Shown one piece after another: positions 24,021-34,329 of a stretch of DNA of 64,000 bases. Every line of letters starts with the position of its first letter. Position 1 is the first letter of the stretch. This DNA is from Cristatella mucedo (Eukaryota; Bryozoa; Phylactolaemata; Cristatellidae), in assembly GCA_009760855.2 (NCBI GenBank), contig WPIO01000163.1:410001-474000 (forward strand), given 5' to 3'. The position numbers and the translations under genes are program-made. The notes beneath the pieces are model-generated. The model worked only from the letters and a program-made list of their open reading frames with translations. It was not told the DNA's origin and searched no databases.

Positions 24021-24406
24021 AAGAGATGCATATAATTTCTGCTGCCCTGCATATGCAAAATAATTACAATATTCCTAACCTATGGCCTTTTGAAGGCATC
24101 CTTAGAAAAGGCAATGGTTTCGAATTATAAATCGTCAATAGACCAGAAGAACTTAAACATCCTCTACACAGTCTTATTACAGCCCTTAACGTAAAAGGCA
24201 TTGGAACCAGTAGTTGCAGACCAGCTAAACTCTCTAAATTTTAAACCGGGTACAGAAGCTGCCGTGAAGTACTTTGGTTCGTATATTAAATGAAATAATT
24301 ATTTTTACATAATTTGCAGTGTTCGTATCAGGAATATTAGATGATGTTAAGTATCTTCGCTTATTTTTTAAGGATCCTTCGACATAATTGGATACTATCG
24401 ATTCCC
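24021..24406. other. No gene seen
   Basis: AT-rich, nothing supported. A weak LINE A-like phrase near 24115-24230 ('gaccagaagaacttaaacat', 'agaccagctaaactct') may be a very degenerate RT fragment on the plus strand. Confidence 0.35.
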
Positions 24407-24590
24407 ATAAATAAATAAATACTAGCTGATTCAACAACCTATTTTTGTATAGCGACAGAAGAGCCTTGGTGGCTATCACCACCGCTTGCATTGGCGATGA
24501 AGGATTGCCCACTGCAGGATTTGAACCCACGACCTCAGGGCCGAGGTCGTGAAAAGCAACCGCATTACCTAGTGAGCCATTACGGCTCAC
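24407..24590 (-). mobile_element. SINE1 copy e
   Basis: Complete minus-strand copy with a B-box variant GGTTCAAATCC and a (TTTA)n tail at 24407-24420. Confidence 0.9.
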
Positions 24591-24862
24591 AATATCTCTC
24601 TATTGCTTATACAATCCCCCCTCTCCCGGGACTCCACTGAGACTGCACAGCCACTGTTTAGTCCTATATCAGTGGATTACAAGCAATTGTTGTCAGCTGG
24701 CAGCATTTGAGGAACTGTTAAAACACGAGGTACGTCGAAGGCACGTACTACATTCCCGTATTATCTTTCTCTTGCTGTTTAAATTGCCGAGCGCTATGTA
24801 GGCTTACATTTGTATGCTCAGGACACAGATGCTCGCGTGCTTTAATATCTCTCTTTCATTCG

Positions 24863-25017
24863 CATGCTGACCCTGTGCATGTCCCCCCTAACCATATTAT
24901 TAATTTTGTTTGTTTTTCAAGCATGATTTTACTTACCATTCAATTGTATTTCACTTTGCAGCAAATGTAAAGCGCCTAGAGAGAGATTAAATTCTCTGAG
25001 TGCGCTTTATCAAGTGA

Positions 25018-25050
<33 letters not shown>
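24863..25050 (+). mobile_element. LINE A 3' end fragment
   Basis: Plus-strand 3' UTR ('gctgaccctgtgcatgtc', 'ttttcaagcatgattttact', 'gcgctttatcaagtgaatt') with (ATT)9. It is the same subfamily as 23786-24020 but inverted relative to it. Confidence 0.9.
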
Positions 25051-26324
25051 CCCAGCAAGTTGAATTTTCTGAAATTCGTTCAAAATGTAGCTCTGACATG
25101 TGTACTTGCACGTAAGAAAAGTTTCCTAAGTAGAATGACGATAACACTGACTTGTAGCTTTGATCATGTTTTTAATGTTCGTTCTTAGTTTGAAGTTCGA
25201 AAAAACCTATCCATCGAAATGAGCTCAGTGAGCCTATCTCTATAGAATGTGCCAGCATTCTGGTTGTCCTATGCTAAAGCTACCATTCAGCTACGTAGGC
25301 ACGCCTATGTAGCTGCTCCGCAGCCAAATCTGCGTATTTTCAGCAAAGTACTACTATAAAAGTTAGCGAACTTCTTAGCAATCAACCCACAAGTAAGTGT
25401 TTTGTGCAATTGCGAGGTCCGGACTTGAATTTCCTAGGTCAATACTCGCCGGTCTTCTAGCATGAGCAGTAGAGAGCTTGCAGTCTGAGCACACCCTGCA
25501 GCTAAGCATGGCCGTCGTGATCGGCTTGGTAGCAGCACTAAGCCAGTTCACGACGACCTGAATTAGCTCCAATCAAGCACTGGATTGGCTTCAAGATTTC
25601 ATTGCTCAATACTAGCTCTCTGCCTTGTGCTTATGCTCCTGCATACCTAAAAAGATATTGCTCAATCAAGCCAGGAATCATAGCTCTTTTGACCCAAGTC
25701 ATGTCACCGAGCTTTTAACTAACCTCGAATAGTTAGGAGACCGTACTGCCTAGTTCATGCGCATACAAAGCCTGGAACGCCTTCTAGATTGGCTAAATTA
25801 TACTACCCGACTTGCAGACACTTAAAAAGATGCTAAAAGCCACCTTTTCATTGAAGTATTTCCTCAGTACATGTACATAGTCTTTCGGGTGCTCAAGCAT
25901 TCTGATGCAGCGAACGTGAAAGCAAGACACAAATCGACACGGCTCCTTTCCAGCAGGCTGAAATCTTGCTGCGACATTATTGTGCCCACCAAGTCAGCGC
26001 GGGCAGTTCCTTAGTTGTAGTGATTGAGAACAGACTGTATGATAATCTTCGGTTGGAAAAAATAAAAAGTATTTAGTGAGTAGTAGAGTAGTGTATTTAG
26101 TGAGCTGCACACAAGAATTCGGGGCACAAAGGTGAGTTGTGCTCTAGGCATCATTCAAAAGCTTGTGTACGGCGCGGATGATGTTGACATCTGCAACCAT
26201 CAATTGTTGTCGAATAGAGATTACTACATTAAGGATATGAAGTGTTTACATTAACTAATGCGCTGGTTACATGCTCATCTTTTTCCCTGTTTCGCTGCCG
26301 TTGTGTACTTGCAGGCATTGTTGC
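25051..26324. other. No gene seen
   Basis: Mixed sequence. Weak LINE A resemblance on the minus strand near 25375-25620 is too degraded to define. Confidence 0.35.
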
Positions 26325-26690
26325 TGAATATATTCCCAAAGCCTGGAACTCCCTCCCGACCTGCATCAGAACATCCCCTGACCTGACGACATTTAAAAGG
26401 AACCTAAAAACACACCTATTTAGGACAGCATTTAGTGGGTCCCTGTGATTCGTCTTTGATGTGCTTATGCGTGCTGACACTGTGCATGCTGCCACTAACC
26501 ACATTTACATGCTGACCCTGTGCATGTCACCCCTAACCATATTATTCATCTCGTTTGTTTTTCAAGCATGATTTTACTTACCATTCAATTGCATCTCACT
26601 TTACAGCAAATGTAAAGCGCCTAGAGAGAGATTGAGTTCTCTGAGGGCGCTTTATCAAGTGAATTATTATTATTATTATTATTATTATAA
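26325..26690 (+). mobile_element. LINE A 3' end fragment
   Basis: Encodes the ORF2 C-terminus (KAWNSLPTCIRTSPDLTTFK ... LFRTAFSGSL, stop), then a full 3' UTR and (ATT)n. The frame is uninterrupted, so this is a comparatively young 5'-truncated insertion. Confidence 0.92.
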
Positions 26691-28249
26691 CCTACAAGTG
26701 GTTAGCCGAACTTTGGTATTAAGCTCCACTGATATTTGTCTTGTGTCAGGAAAGATTTGCACCACGCTAGTGTTGTATTTGTCACGTAAAGACTTCAGTG
26801 AGAAGAGACTGAAGTGGATTTTTAAAAGTATGTATGACTAAAGATTTCACCCTAGCATAATTATTATTATTATAGCTATGACGCTTTTACCGAGTGGCTG
26901 ATTGCAATACAGACTGCAACTGTAAGGAAGGGCTACTTGCAGATTTTTGCTAGGGGCCCTGACATTCTATAGGAGTTTCCATTATCACGGTGGAACGTGT
27001 GAGTGCCACAGTGGTAACATTACGACAGTGATAGAGCCTAATAGGGTTTCCTTAATTATAAGGTTTAACAATCGGATATGTGATAACTCATGTTTAAAAT
27101 GCACTGAAAAGCTCAGCACGTGTATACACGAGCCAATGTAATCGATGCTTCTAACGAAGCTGTTGTTGGCTATCTCTGGTGCCTATGACCTGCACCACTC
27201 ATTGGCATTGGAACAGCAACAGGACTGTGCTAGCTGCGGATATCACAGACTCCTGCTCGTCTGTATGCTCGTCAAGCTGCTTCACTTATATGCGACCTGG
27301 CTGGTGACGCTGCATGAAACAAGTGCGTCTCGTGATTTTGGGCAGCTCTTTTTACGTGCCGGGTGAGGATTAGTGTTTCAGCAATGAGCACTACACTCAC
27401 ACAGCTTATGCCATTGCTCTATTACGACTGAGACGATGACTTGTCTGTCTCTACATTACAAAGTTGTGGGGAATCCTATTACCATATCTCTCAATTTGGG
27501 AGAACATCCGGTGGTTGGCGATTGTGATATCTATAGGGCTAAAAATTAAGTCAGCAAGCATTAGAAACGGAATGGAATTCCTGTTCCGATTTGCGGCCAC
27601 TTAATCGTACAACGTTTCGAAAGCCTGTCAGTAGGTTTGAGCTCGGCTAAGAGATCTGCTGGATCACGTCCGCCATGGCCCAGAGTCTGTTTTACTGATT
27701 TTAAAGCAGACAAGAACGAATTGGCGATACGATCTCAAGAATAAACATGCCAATGCCTGCGTATCTTAGCCTTGGGATAAGAAGATTGCCGATCGTGCGA
27801 ACCGAGTGGGCTGGTTCGAGTCCAGCAGCCTGTAGTTATGGATTGCTCGCTACAATCGACGCCATAGCCGCAGCACTCTTTTCCACTGAAACAAGTAAGG
27901 CTTTTCAATCAGCCGACATTTACTCTACGATTTCTGACAGGTTGCAGTCACAATCGCGTGTTAAGCAGTGCAGTAACGTTTTTTTACTGGGGCTGTGTAG
28001 CCTTACTGTGCTGCGCTTTGAGATCGTCTCAGGCATCTTGTAAGATAGGGCGGAAGCTAAAGCTTCACTTGTCTCTAGTCAAGTGCAGTGCAGATGACCG
28101 GCATTCAGTGAAAGGTTTTCGGGAGGCGAGAAAGAGCTGCTTCATTTTTATGTAGGGGCAACAGACAAGAATTCCCTGCAGGCCGAGCTAGACCCATAAT
28201 CAATGGAGTATTATATCGCTAAATCGTAGCGTTCATTCAACAACATGAG
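26691..28249. other. No gene seen; one possible SINE-like B-box
   Basis: Mixed sequence. 'GGTTCGAGTCC' at about 27811, followed by 'aaggcttttcaatcagcc', weakly resembles SINE1 but is too diverged to call. Confidence 0.35.
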
Positions 28250-29100
28250 CTAGGCGGTTGATCGTCTAGACCGATTAGGCCAATTTCGTCGTCGGTGATG
28301 GTCAGGAGGGGCGTAGTAACTGTTGGCGGCCCGATGGCAGCCCTACTGTGGTAGGAGGGGGTGGGTTGGGCGAATGCCTTCCTCCGCCATTTCCACCTCG
28401 TGCGATTATCGTTCGGTGCTTAGATTCGTCTCAAAAAGGCCTCGCGCACACAAAAAGCTATTTGTCGATCTTTCACAGCGTCAGCGGAGGGTGGTTTGTG
28501 CCCGACTGAACGAAAGGCGCTGACAGACAATAATTCGCTGCCGTCAGCTGACGCCGCCGACGCCGCTCGACGACGCCGGGCGTGGAGGAGGAGGGCCTGT
28601 GGTTCACGCTGCGCTCATCGCCTCGCCGAAAAACCGCACCCCAGCTCCGCTCCGCTCTGGGCGTGGCTTCGGGGATCGCGCGCGCTAGATCGGTCAATAG
28701 CGATAAGCCGAAAGGCGGCGTTTCGAGGCCGGCCGAGCGTGTCCCATTTCGAGCGGCTAGTCTAAGCCACCCGCCGCCGCCGCCGTTCGCCGCGGGCGCC
28801 AACGGCACGGAGCGAGTCGGGCGCAGCATGCGGCTCGGCTGCAGCCGCATGCCGTGCTCGCGAGAGCGCTTTGAAAATTACGGCGGCGCACTGAGCTGCA
28901 GTCGTGAACAACGCGGGGGCCGCGGCGGAGACGTAAACGCGGCTGTTCGAAAGAAGGATCTGATGCAAAATCGTCTCAGTCGAATTCACCCGCAGACTCA
29001 GCAGGAAGCCCTCGCTAGCGCACGAACGTGCTGCAGATTTGCTGCTCAGATTTGCTTCTTTTTGCAGGCCGTCTTTTTCCTTATTTTAATTATTATTTTT
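28250..29100. promoter_or_regulatory. CpG-rich island, no assignable exon
   Basis: Strong GC and CpG richness with simultaneously open frames on both strands, as expected by chance in such DNA. It contains the palindrome gcatgcggct/agccgcatgc near 28827-28853. It may be a promoter or a downstream extension of the minus-strand gene. No TATA box or initiator can be defended. Confidence 0.45.
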
Positions 29101-29111
29101 AACATATATTA

Positions 29112-29117
29112 TTTATT
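29112..29117 (-). terminator. Candidate poly(A) signal AATAAA
   Basis: The minus strand reads AATAAA in an AT-rich stretch about 420 nt past the TAG of the cytoplasmic exon. This is the first good signal downstream. Confidence 0.45.
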
Positions 29118-29179
29118 TTCTTTATATATTTGCTTTTTTGCTTCATTTCTTTGTATATTTGGTGGCCGTCTTTTTCTTC

Positions 29180-29538
29180 AGCGCTGCAGCGCGGCTCAGC
29201 TGCACGTGATGCGCTCGACCGCAAGCATTGTGGCGCCCGACCGACGGCAACGCGACCAGGTCGTCGCGCGTGGCGCGTCCCACCTTCAGCAGGCACCGGC
29301 GGCCATTTTTTCCGGCGGCCAATCGCTTAGGCGGGCTCGGCTCCCCGGGTCCCGCAAGGTGGCGCTCGGTCGAGGACGACGGACGACGAGAGAGAGGAGG
29401 CGAGGGCGCCGCCTGCTCGTCGAGAGCCCGAATCGACGTGCCAGCGGCGCTAGGAGCGGCACAGCAACACCAGCAGCGCACGGCGGCGACGGCGACGGCG
29501 GCTGAGCGACGCGCCCCCAGCAGCTGACGCAGCAGCAG
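29180..29538 (-). other. Predicted 3' UTR with paralogue-conserved blocks
   Basis: On the minus strand this follows the TAG and remains alignable with the inverted copy at 7381-7560. Examples are 'gattggccgcc' against 'ggttggctgcc', and 'gtgcagctgagccgcgctg' against 'gtgcagctgggctgtgctg'. The plus strand also carries 'gcggccattttttccggc', a YY1-like motif, and a CCAAT box 'ggccaatcg' at about 29320. Confidence 0.5.
29351..29367 (+). promoter_or_regulatory. CTCF-like motif (copy 2)
   Basis: CCCGCAAGGTGGCGCTC on the plus strand matches the CTCF core and differs by one base from the copy at 7368-7384. The two point away from each other in the window. Confidence 0.5.
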
Positions 29539-30298
29539 CTACTTAGTCGCTGCTGCTGCGTCTGCCGCTGCTGCTCGGTTCTTGGCCGCTTCAGCCGCCA
29601 GCGGTTTCGAGTGCGGTTGCGGCGGCGCGCGATCGCTCGCCGACGACGTCGTCAGCGCGTACGGAACTCCGACGTTGGAGGTGCCTTTGTACAGCTGCTG
29701 GCGCCGCCGGCGTCGTCGCTCCAGGTCTGCGTCGCTCAATTCCGACTGTGACTCTATTCCTCCTTCGAGGCTCGAGCTGGGCCGGCTGGAGGTCGGCCTT
29801 TGGCCGCCGCGCTGGCGCGACTCGCTGCTGACGCATTCGCCTGACGACTCGCTGATTCCTTCCTCTCTGCATCGTCCTCTGCTGTCGCCGCTGCTGCCGC
29901 TGTCGCCACTGTTAGTGCACCTGTGGGGAGCCGTCGGAACTCGTGGCGAGCTGGACGGCAACTGGTGGCGTCCCTCGCGACGCCGCCTGTCCGGCCGCTT
30001 GGCGTCGGCGCCCGAGGCCGAATGCGACTGGGGCGTCGCAGTCGGTCGATCGTCGACCACGGACATCGATGGCCCTTCGGCGCCGATCGGCAGTGGCAGA
30101 GCACCGCCGATGGGCGCCTGCTCTGCCGAGCCGGCCATGTCCGCCTTGCTGCCGCAGTCTGCAGGCATCTTCTGCTGCCGCTCCTGCTCCGGCTGCTGCT
30201 TCGGGAGCCCATGGTGCTCGAGCTGAGGCTTTGCCTGTCTCCGCTGCTCGCGCCGCTGTCTTCGCAGCTCACGTGCCTTCTGCCTAATCCGGTTGCGC
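29539..30298 (-). CDS. Cytoplasmic exon of a predicted single-pass membrane protein
   Basis: The exon starts at 30298, directly after the minus-strand acceptor 'ttggcctttccttacag', and ends with TAG at 29541-29539 (252 codons). The first base completes a split AGG codon (phase 2). The segment opens with the strongly basic RNRIRQKARELRRQRREQRR, as expected directly inside a membrane. It continues with Gln-rich, Pro-rich and long Ser/Arg-rich low-complexity stretches, then SELSDADLERRRRRRQQLY, and ends Ala-rich. No folded domain or catalytic motif is visible, so it is probably an intrinsically disordered cytoplasmic tail. The phase fits the transmembrane exons at 35373-35192 and 52833-52631. 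The last two thirds are duplicated inverted at 6880-7380, where REQLYKG and the SELSD.D.ERRR core are kept. The protein family is not recognised. The alternative is a chance frame in GC-rich DNA, but the acceptor, the phase fit and the conserved paralogous frame argue against it. Confidence 0.65.
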
Positions 30299-30329
30299 CT
30301 GTAAGGAAAGGCCAAAACCTCGGAGGGTC

Positions 30330-31145
30330 GGCTGTCGGTGCACCGGCAGGGAAAGGCTCACCCTCAAAATTGGCTCTGCCAGCATATCTCCTGTTGAATC
30401 AGCACGAAATCTAGGTGTCATGTTCCAAAGTGACCTCTCGCTAGACGGTCACATCAGCTCCACAGTCAAGTCTGTCTACTTTCAGCTACACGATATTGTT
30501 AAAATTCGGACTCGCTTAGAAAAGGATACCACGTCTAAGTTGGTCCATGCATTTGTGACATCCCGTCTTGACTTCTATAGCTCACTACTTGCTGGCCTAC
30601 CGGCCTGTGCAATCAGGCGATTACAACTGGTGCAAAACTCCACAGCTAGGCTTGTCTGTCGTGAGCGTCGCAGTTGCCACGTCACACCACTTCTCGCCAA
30701 ACTGCACTGGCTCCCAGTCAAGCAACGCTTTATCAAGTGCATTACTATTATTATTATTATTATTGTTAACGCATCGACTTCAAGGTTTTATAGTTCGAAT
30801 GCTCCCAAAGCCTGGAACTCCCTCCCGACTTGTGTCAGAACATCCCCTGACCTGACCACATTTAAAATGAACTTGAAAACACTTATTTAGGACTGCATTT
30901 AGTGGGTCCCTTTGATTCATCCTTCATGTGCTTATTCGCGCTGACACTGAGCATGCTACCAAAAACCACATTTTCATGCTGACCCTGTGCATGCCACCCC
31001 TAACCATGTTATTCATGTTGTTTACCAAGCATGATATTACTCACCATTCAATCGCGTTTCCCTTTGCAGCAAATGCAAAACGCCTAGAAAGAGATTGAGT
31101 TCTCTGAGGGTGCTTAATCAAGTGCATTATTATTATTATTATATT
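30330..31145 (+). mobile_element. LINE A with internal deletion and micro-insertion
   Basis: From 'ggctctgccagcatatctcc' through the ORF2 C-terminal domain (SRLDFYSSLLAGL, NSTARLVC) to the 3' UTR and (ATT)n. At 30728-30771 a 44-bp piece of the LINE's own tail interrupts it. Just after that about 170 bp are missing, so 'aggtttt' joins to 'atgctcccaaagcc'. It lies antisense in the predicted intron 30299-35191. Confidence 0.9.
30728..30771 (+). mobile_element. 44-bp LINE A tail insertion with aacg flanks
   Basis: 'tttatcaagtgcattac' plus (ATT)n sits inside a LINE A ORF between 'aacg' at 30724-30727 and 'aacg' at 30768-30771. This fits an extremely 5'-truncated retrotransposition event with a 4-bp target duplication. 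Confidence 0.65.
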
Positions 31146-31149
31146 ATGG

Positions 31150-31292
31150 ATTGAGGCGATCCGTACTGAACTGGGCTGCAGCCAGCTGGAGCGCACGCCG
31201 CTCGACTGGCACTGCTTCGCCAGCCGAGGCCGGGGCGTCGAGTCCTGCGGGAGGTAATAAATAATTGCACTCATAATCTTTCTGCGTGTAAT
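31150..31292. other. Possible SINE-like fragment
   Basis: 'aggccggggcgtcgagtcct' then 'gcgggagg' resembles the SINE1 head and B-box. Too short and diverged to assign firmly. Confidence 0.25.
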
Positions 31293-31410
31293 GTGTCTTC
31301 ATCTGTAACGCAAAAAAGCCGCAAAGATGAAGTCCGCATTATGCCGGAGAGTTTTCTACAGTGCCCGAATGCCTTAACGGCTTTCGGAGCACGTGCAGTA
31401 GTTAAGAGAC
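31293..31410 (-). mobile_element. LINE B tail fragment
   Basis: The minus strand carries 'gtgctccgaaagccgttaag', a 'actctccggca' variant and 'cagatga' end motifs of family B. Diverged. Confidence 0.6.
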
Positions 31411-31689
31411 TTCAAAGTCTTAACGCACGAAATCTGTATCCAGGCTCTTTAAAAATTGATGCTCGCAAACTAATAATCAAAGTGCAGTGACAAGCAAAGT
31501 ATCGTGCTTAAAAAAGCCTGAATAAGTGCACGCGAACACACTCGATATGACCGGTTATAAGGAACCTGTCGAAAAGATGAGCTTATCTCGCACCATCGTG
31601 TACATGGCGGCATTTATAGATCCCTCACGGCCCGTCCACTGATAGCTGTGGTGAATGCACAATTGACCGCAGCTATTAGCTATTATTTT

Positions 31690-31739
31690 TTCAACCCAGA
31701 TCGCTCGGGTTCGAGTCCTGACAAGCGATCTGGGCTGAA
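31690..31739. repeat. Hairpin around a tRNA B-box-like sequence
   Basis: Arms 31695-31705 (cccagatcgct) and 31724-31734 (agcgatctggg) are perfect inverted repeats, extendable with one mismatch. They enclose GGTTCGAGTCC. It is not a complete tRNA. Confidence 0.75.
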
Positions 31740-31750
31740 AGAAAGGACGA

Positions 31751-31795
31751 GCACGCCGTGCCGTGCCGAGTCGTGCACGGCACGGCACGGCGTGC
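31751..31795. repeat. GC-rich perfect hairpin, 17-bp arms
   Basis: 31751-31767 (gcacgccgtgccgtgcc) pairs perfectly with 31779-31795 around an 11-base loop. Confidence 0.95.
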
Positions 31796-31865
31796 AAAGC
31801 TTCCTCAAAGCCTTCGCAGCTTCCGGTTTAAAAGTCCCCAGTGGTCGGACTTCGCAACGCTTTTC

Positions 31866-32925
31866 TGTTGACGATACTCAGTTCTAATTTCTATTCAAAC
31901 CGTCGGAATCTGCTGCGGCAACTGATAAACTGAATGCCTGCCATGCCGACATTCGATCCTGGATGTCGAAAAACTTCTTGAAACTAAATGACGATGAAAC
32001 CGAACTGCTGCTCATAGGACACCCTAAGCGCGTGGCTGGATTAAAAGGCTGTGCCCTTCTAATAGGTGATGCTGCTCTTTTGCGATTATCACGGCGTGCT
32101 CACAATTTAGGTGTCGTTTTTGACAGCTTCCTAAATTTTAAAAGCTTCATTCGGAAGACTGTTTCTACAGCTAGCAATCATGTCCGATCCTTAGCTAAGA
32201 TTAGGAGCTGTCTTCCACAGTGACGTGCAAGAAAATTTAACTAGCTCGTTTGTTCGGTCTTGCTTTGATTATTGCAATTCTATTTTGGCTGGGCAACATA
32301 AAAACATTTTAGGCCGCTGCAACCGGCTATGAATATGGCTGCGAGGCTAGTCTTCAAGTCCCAGAGGTTTGACCACTGTCTCCGTCGCTTAAACAGCTAG
32401 GATGGCTTCCAGTTGATCAACGGATAAAGAGGAAAGTTCTAATGTTTACCCACAAGGCCCAGCACTGCTCGGCTCCTCCTTACCTAGCACAACTGCAGCC
32501 CCAATTTCAGCCTCCGCGTGCCCTCAGGTCCTGTAACAAACACTAAATTAGATGTTACATTCTTCCGCCTACAGACAGTGGGCGACAGAAGCTTTTGCTC
32601 TGCAGGTCGTAGACTGTGGAGCTCGCTTCCACAATTCTTACGCAACGGCAACTACTCTCCTGCTGCCGACAATGACTCATACTTTTCAGCGGTCCTGAGC
32701 TGCTGCTTCCATGCTACGCACTACCTAAACTGCTCTCCTGACTCTGCTATGCTTCCCACTTTCTCTTTTTTGCGTGAGACGAAGTCTGTTGGCTACCGAA
32801 TGCGTACCGAAAGCCGCTTAGGCTGTAAGTGCGCCATAGAAAACTCTCCCGCGTAACACCCACATAGTCTTTATGGCTTTGTGGAGTAACAAACGGAAAT
32901 AAATTACATTAAATTACATTCGCAC
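31866..32925 (+). mobile_element. LINE B, 5'-truncated copy
   Basis: Starts inside the RT catalytic region ('gacgatactcagttctaa', DDTQ then a stop). It continues as LKLNDDETELLLIGHPKR, LGVVFDSFLNFKSF, a stop after KIRSCLPQ and several frameshifts, to YLNCSPDSAMLPTFS and the 3' UTR ending in repeated 'aaattacatt'. Inactive. Confidence 0.9.
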
Positions 32926-34058
32926 CGCGCGACAAGCTGTTCCGTCTTTGCGAGCCACATAATCGTCAATTGATAGACTACCGAATGTACTCTCCTATCG
33001 TTGTATAGCTGCTGGAATGTATTCGTTTACCCTTTGCTAAAGTCAAGCCAACAGCTCTGTAAGCCTTAAGGACTAAAATGTTCAGCCAACTTTAAGATAC
33101 CTTTGATACAAGAGTACAATAGGGCATTCAACTGAGGGTAGCCTTGCTTGCAATCTAGGCCTTCACGTGAGCGGTATCGCGCGACTGTCTTAGACGGCGG
33201 CTAAAAAATAGAACTTCTCTAGTTGTGTCATGCTAGTAGGATATTCGTCGAATGTACGCTTAAGTGAATGTGCGTATTTTCCAACTCGGTTGAATAGATA
33301 TGGACAAACATGTGTTCGCTCAAAAACAGAAAGACCTCTAAAATCGGCACTTTCAAAATCCTTCATTTGGCCTCCGTGATCATCTCAGGCTCGTACTATT
33401 TCAGAAAGATCTCGATTCACCACGGCGTCGACCTCAAGCTGTATTTTGGTGAATTTTAATTAGGTTATCAGAGAAAATGCTTGGATTTTCTTGCATTGTT
33501 CGCCAAAACAAAGTTAACCACAGCATTTGCGATTTCTCATATAGACCACTGTACCATTTTACGGACAGGTCGACCTACCAGAGCAATAGGGAGTTATAAT
33601 TAGTGCGCTTTTTTCAGCATTTAGAGATTCATTGGTAAAATTGGCTTTCGTTTTAGTACATTGATGTCAGCATGCAGTAGCTTACACTAAGTGCTCGCAT
33701 CCCGTTATGTTGCACTGGCTTTCCTAACCTAACCACAAGCTCGTCACGCTTCTCCTACTTTTACAGCGTCGTCTGACTCTCGTCTTCCAGATTTACATAT
33801 AGACAACCTCACACCATGGGCTCATGTGACGAATTAAAATCCCATGGGATTTTAGTTCGTTTTAATGCGAAGCATCGATTTTAGTGCTGACTCATGAAGA
33901 CATCTCAAGACATGTGGAAATTCAAAGTAGTGCTGCGCCTCACATATTTATCGCAGCATTTGATTACGCTTATGTAAACAGTCTTCTCAGTAGTTCAGAT
34001 AGCTGAAAGTCGTGTTCCTTTGCAACATCACAGCATCGACCCTTGCAACATACGATTA
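32926..34058. other. No gene seen
   Basis: Mixed to AT-rich intronic-looking DNA. The palindromic phrase 'aaaatcccatgggatttta' occurs near 33837-33855. Confidence 0.4.
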
Positions 34059-34329
34059 CTAGTGCTCAGTAAAGTAAGAAGTAACTCTGCCTAGAAAAAT
34101 TGTCAGTTTGCAATTAAAAGTGCGATTATGGGAACTCTCTAAAGCGGGGTTTACGCCGGAGTCTTGCTTCCTACCTGCTACCTCTCCTTCTCGAGATCGA
34201 GACCCCGTTTTTCCTTTTTGTAGCTGGTTTACACACGGCAGTGTTGCTGCCAAGTCTTGCTTCCTACACGTTCCGCCCACTGAGAGTTCATGGAAAATTT
34301 ATTTCTGTTAGGGAGTTAGGAAATGATCC
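34059..34329. other. No coding call; repeated 'cttgcttccta' motifs
   Basis: Two 'gtcttgcttcctac' motifs in the same orientation at about 34162 and 34254. A related inverted phrase 'gtaggtagcaggta' near 34703-34716 hints at an old terminal-inverted-repeat element. The evidence is weak. Confidence 0.25.
34298..34303 (-). terminator. Candidate poly(A) signal AATAAA
   Basis: Minus-strand AATAAA 27 nt past the TGA of the candidate terminal exon at 34546-34330. Confidence 0.4.

Noticed and set aside
27800-27920. A possible tRNA gene or SINE at GGTTCGAGTCC
   Set aside because: There is no clover-leaf with matching acceptor stem, and similarity to SINE1 is too weak.
28582-29505. 307-codon plus-strand frame in the CpG island, with a hydrophobic stretch around 29040-29170
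   Set aside because: The hydrophobic part is a T-rich low-complexity run inside what is better read as the 3' UTR of the minus-strand exon. GC-rich DNA opens frames by chance, and no splice or domain evidence supports it.
29582-30226. 214-codon plus-strand frame opposite the cytoplasmic exon
   Set aside because: It is an antisense shadow. The minus frame has the acceptor, the phase fit and a frame shared with the inverted copy at 7 kb.
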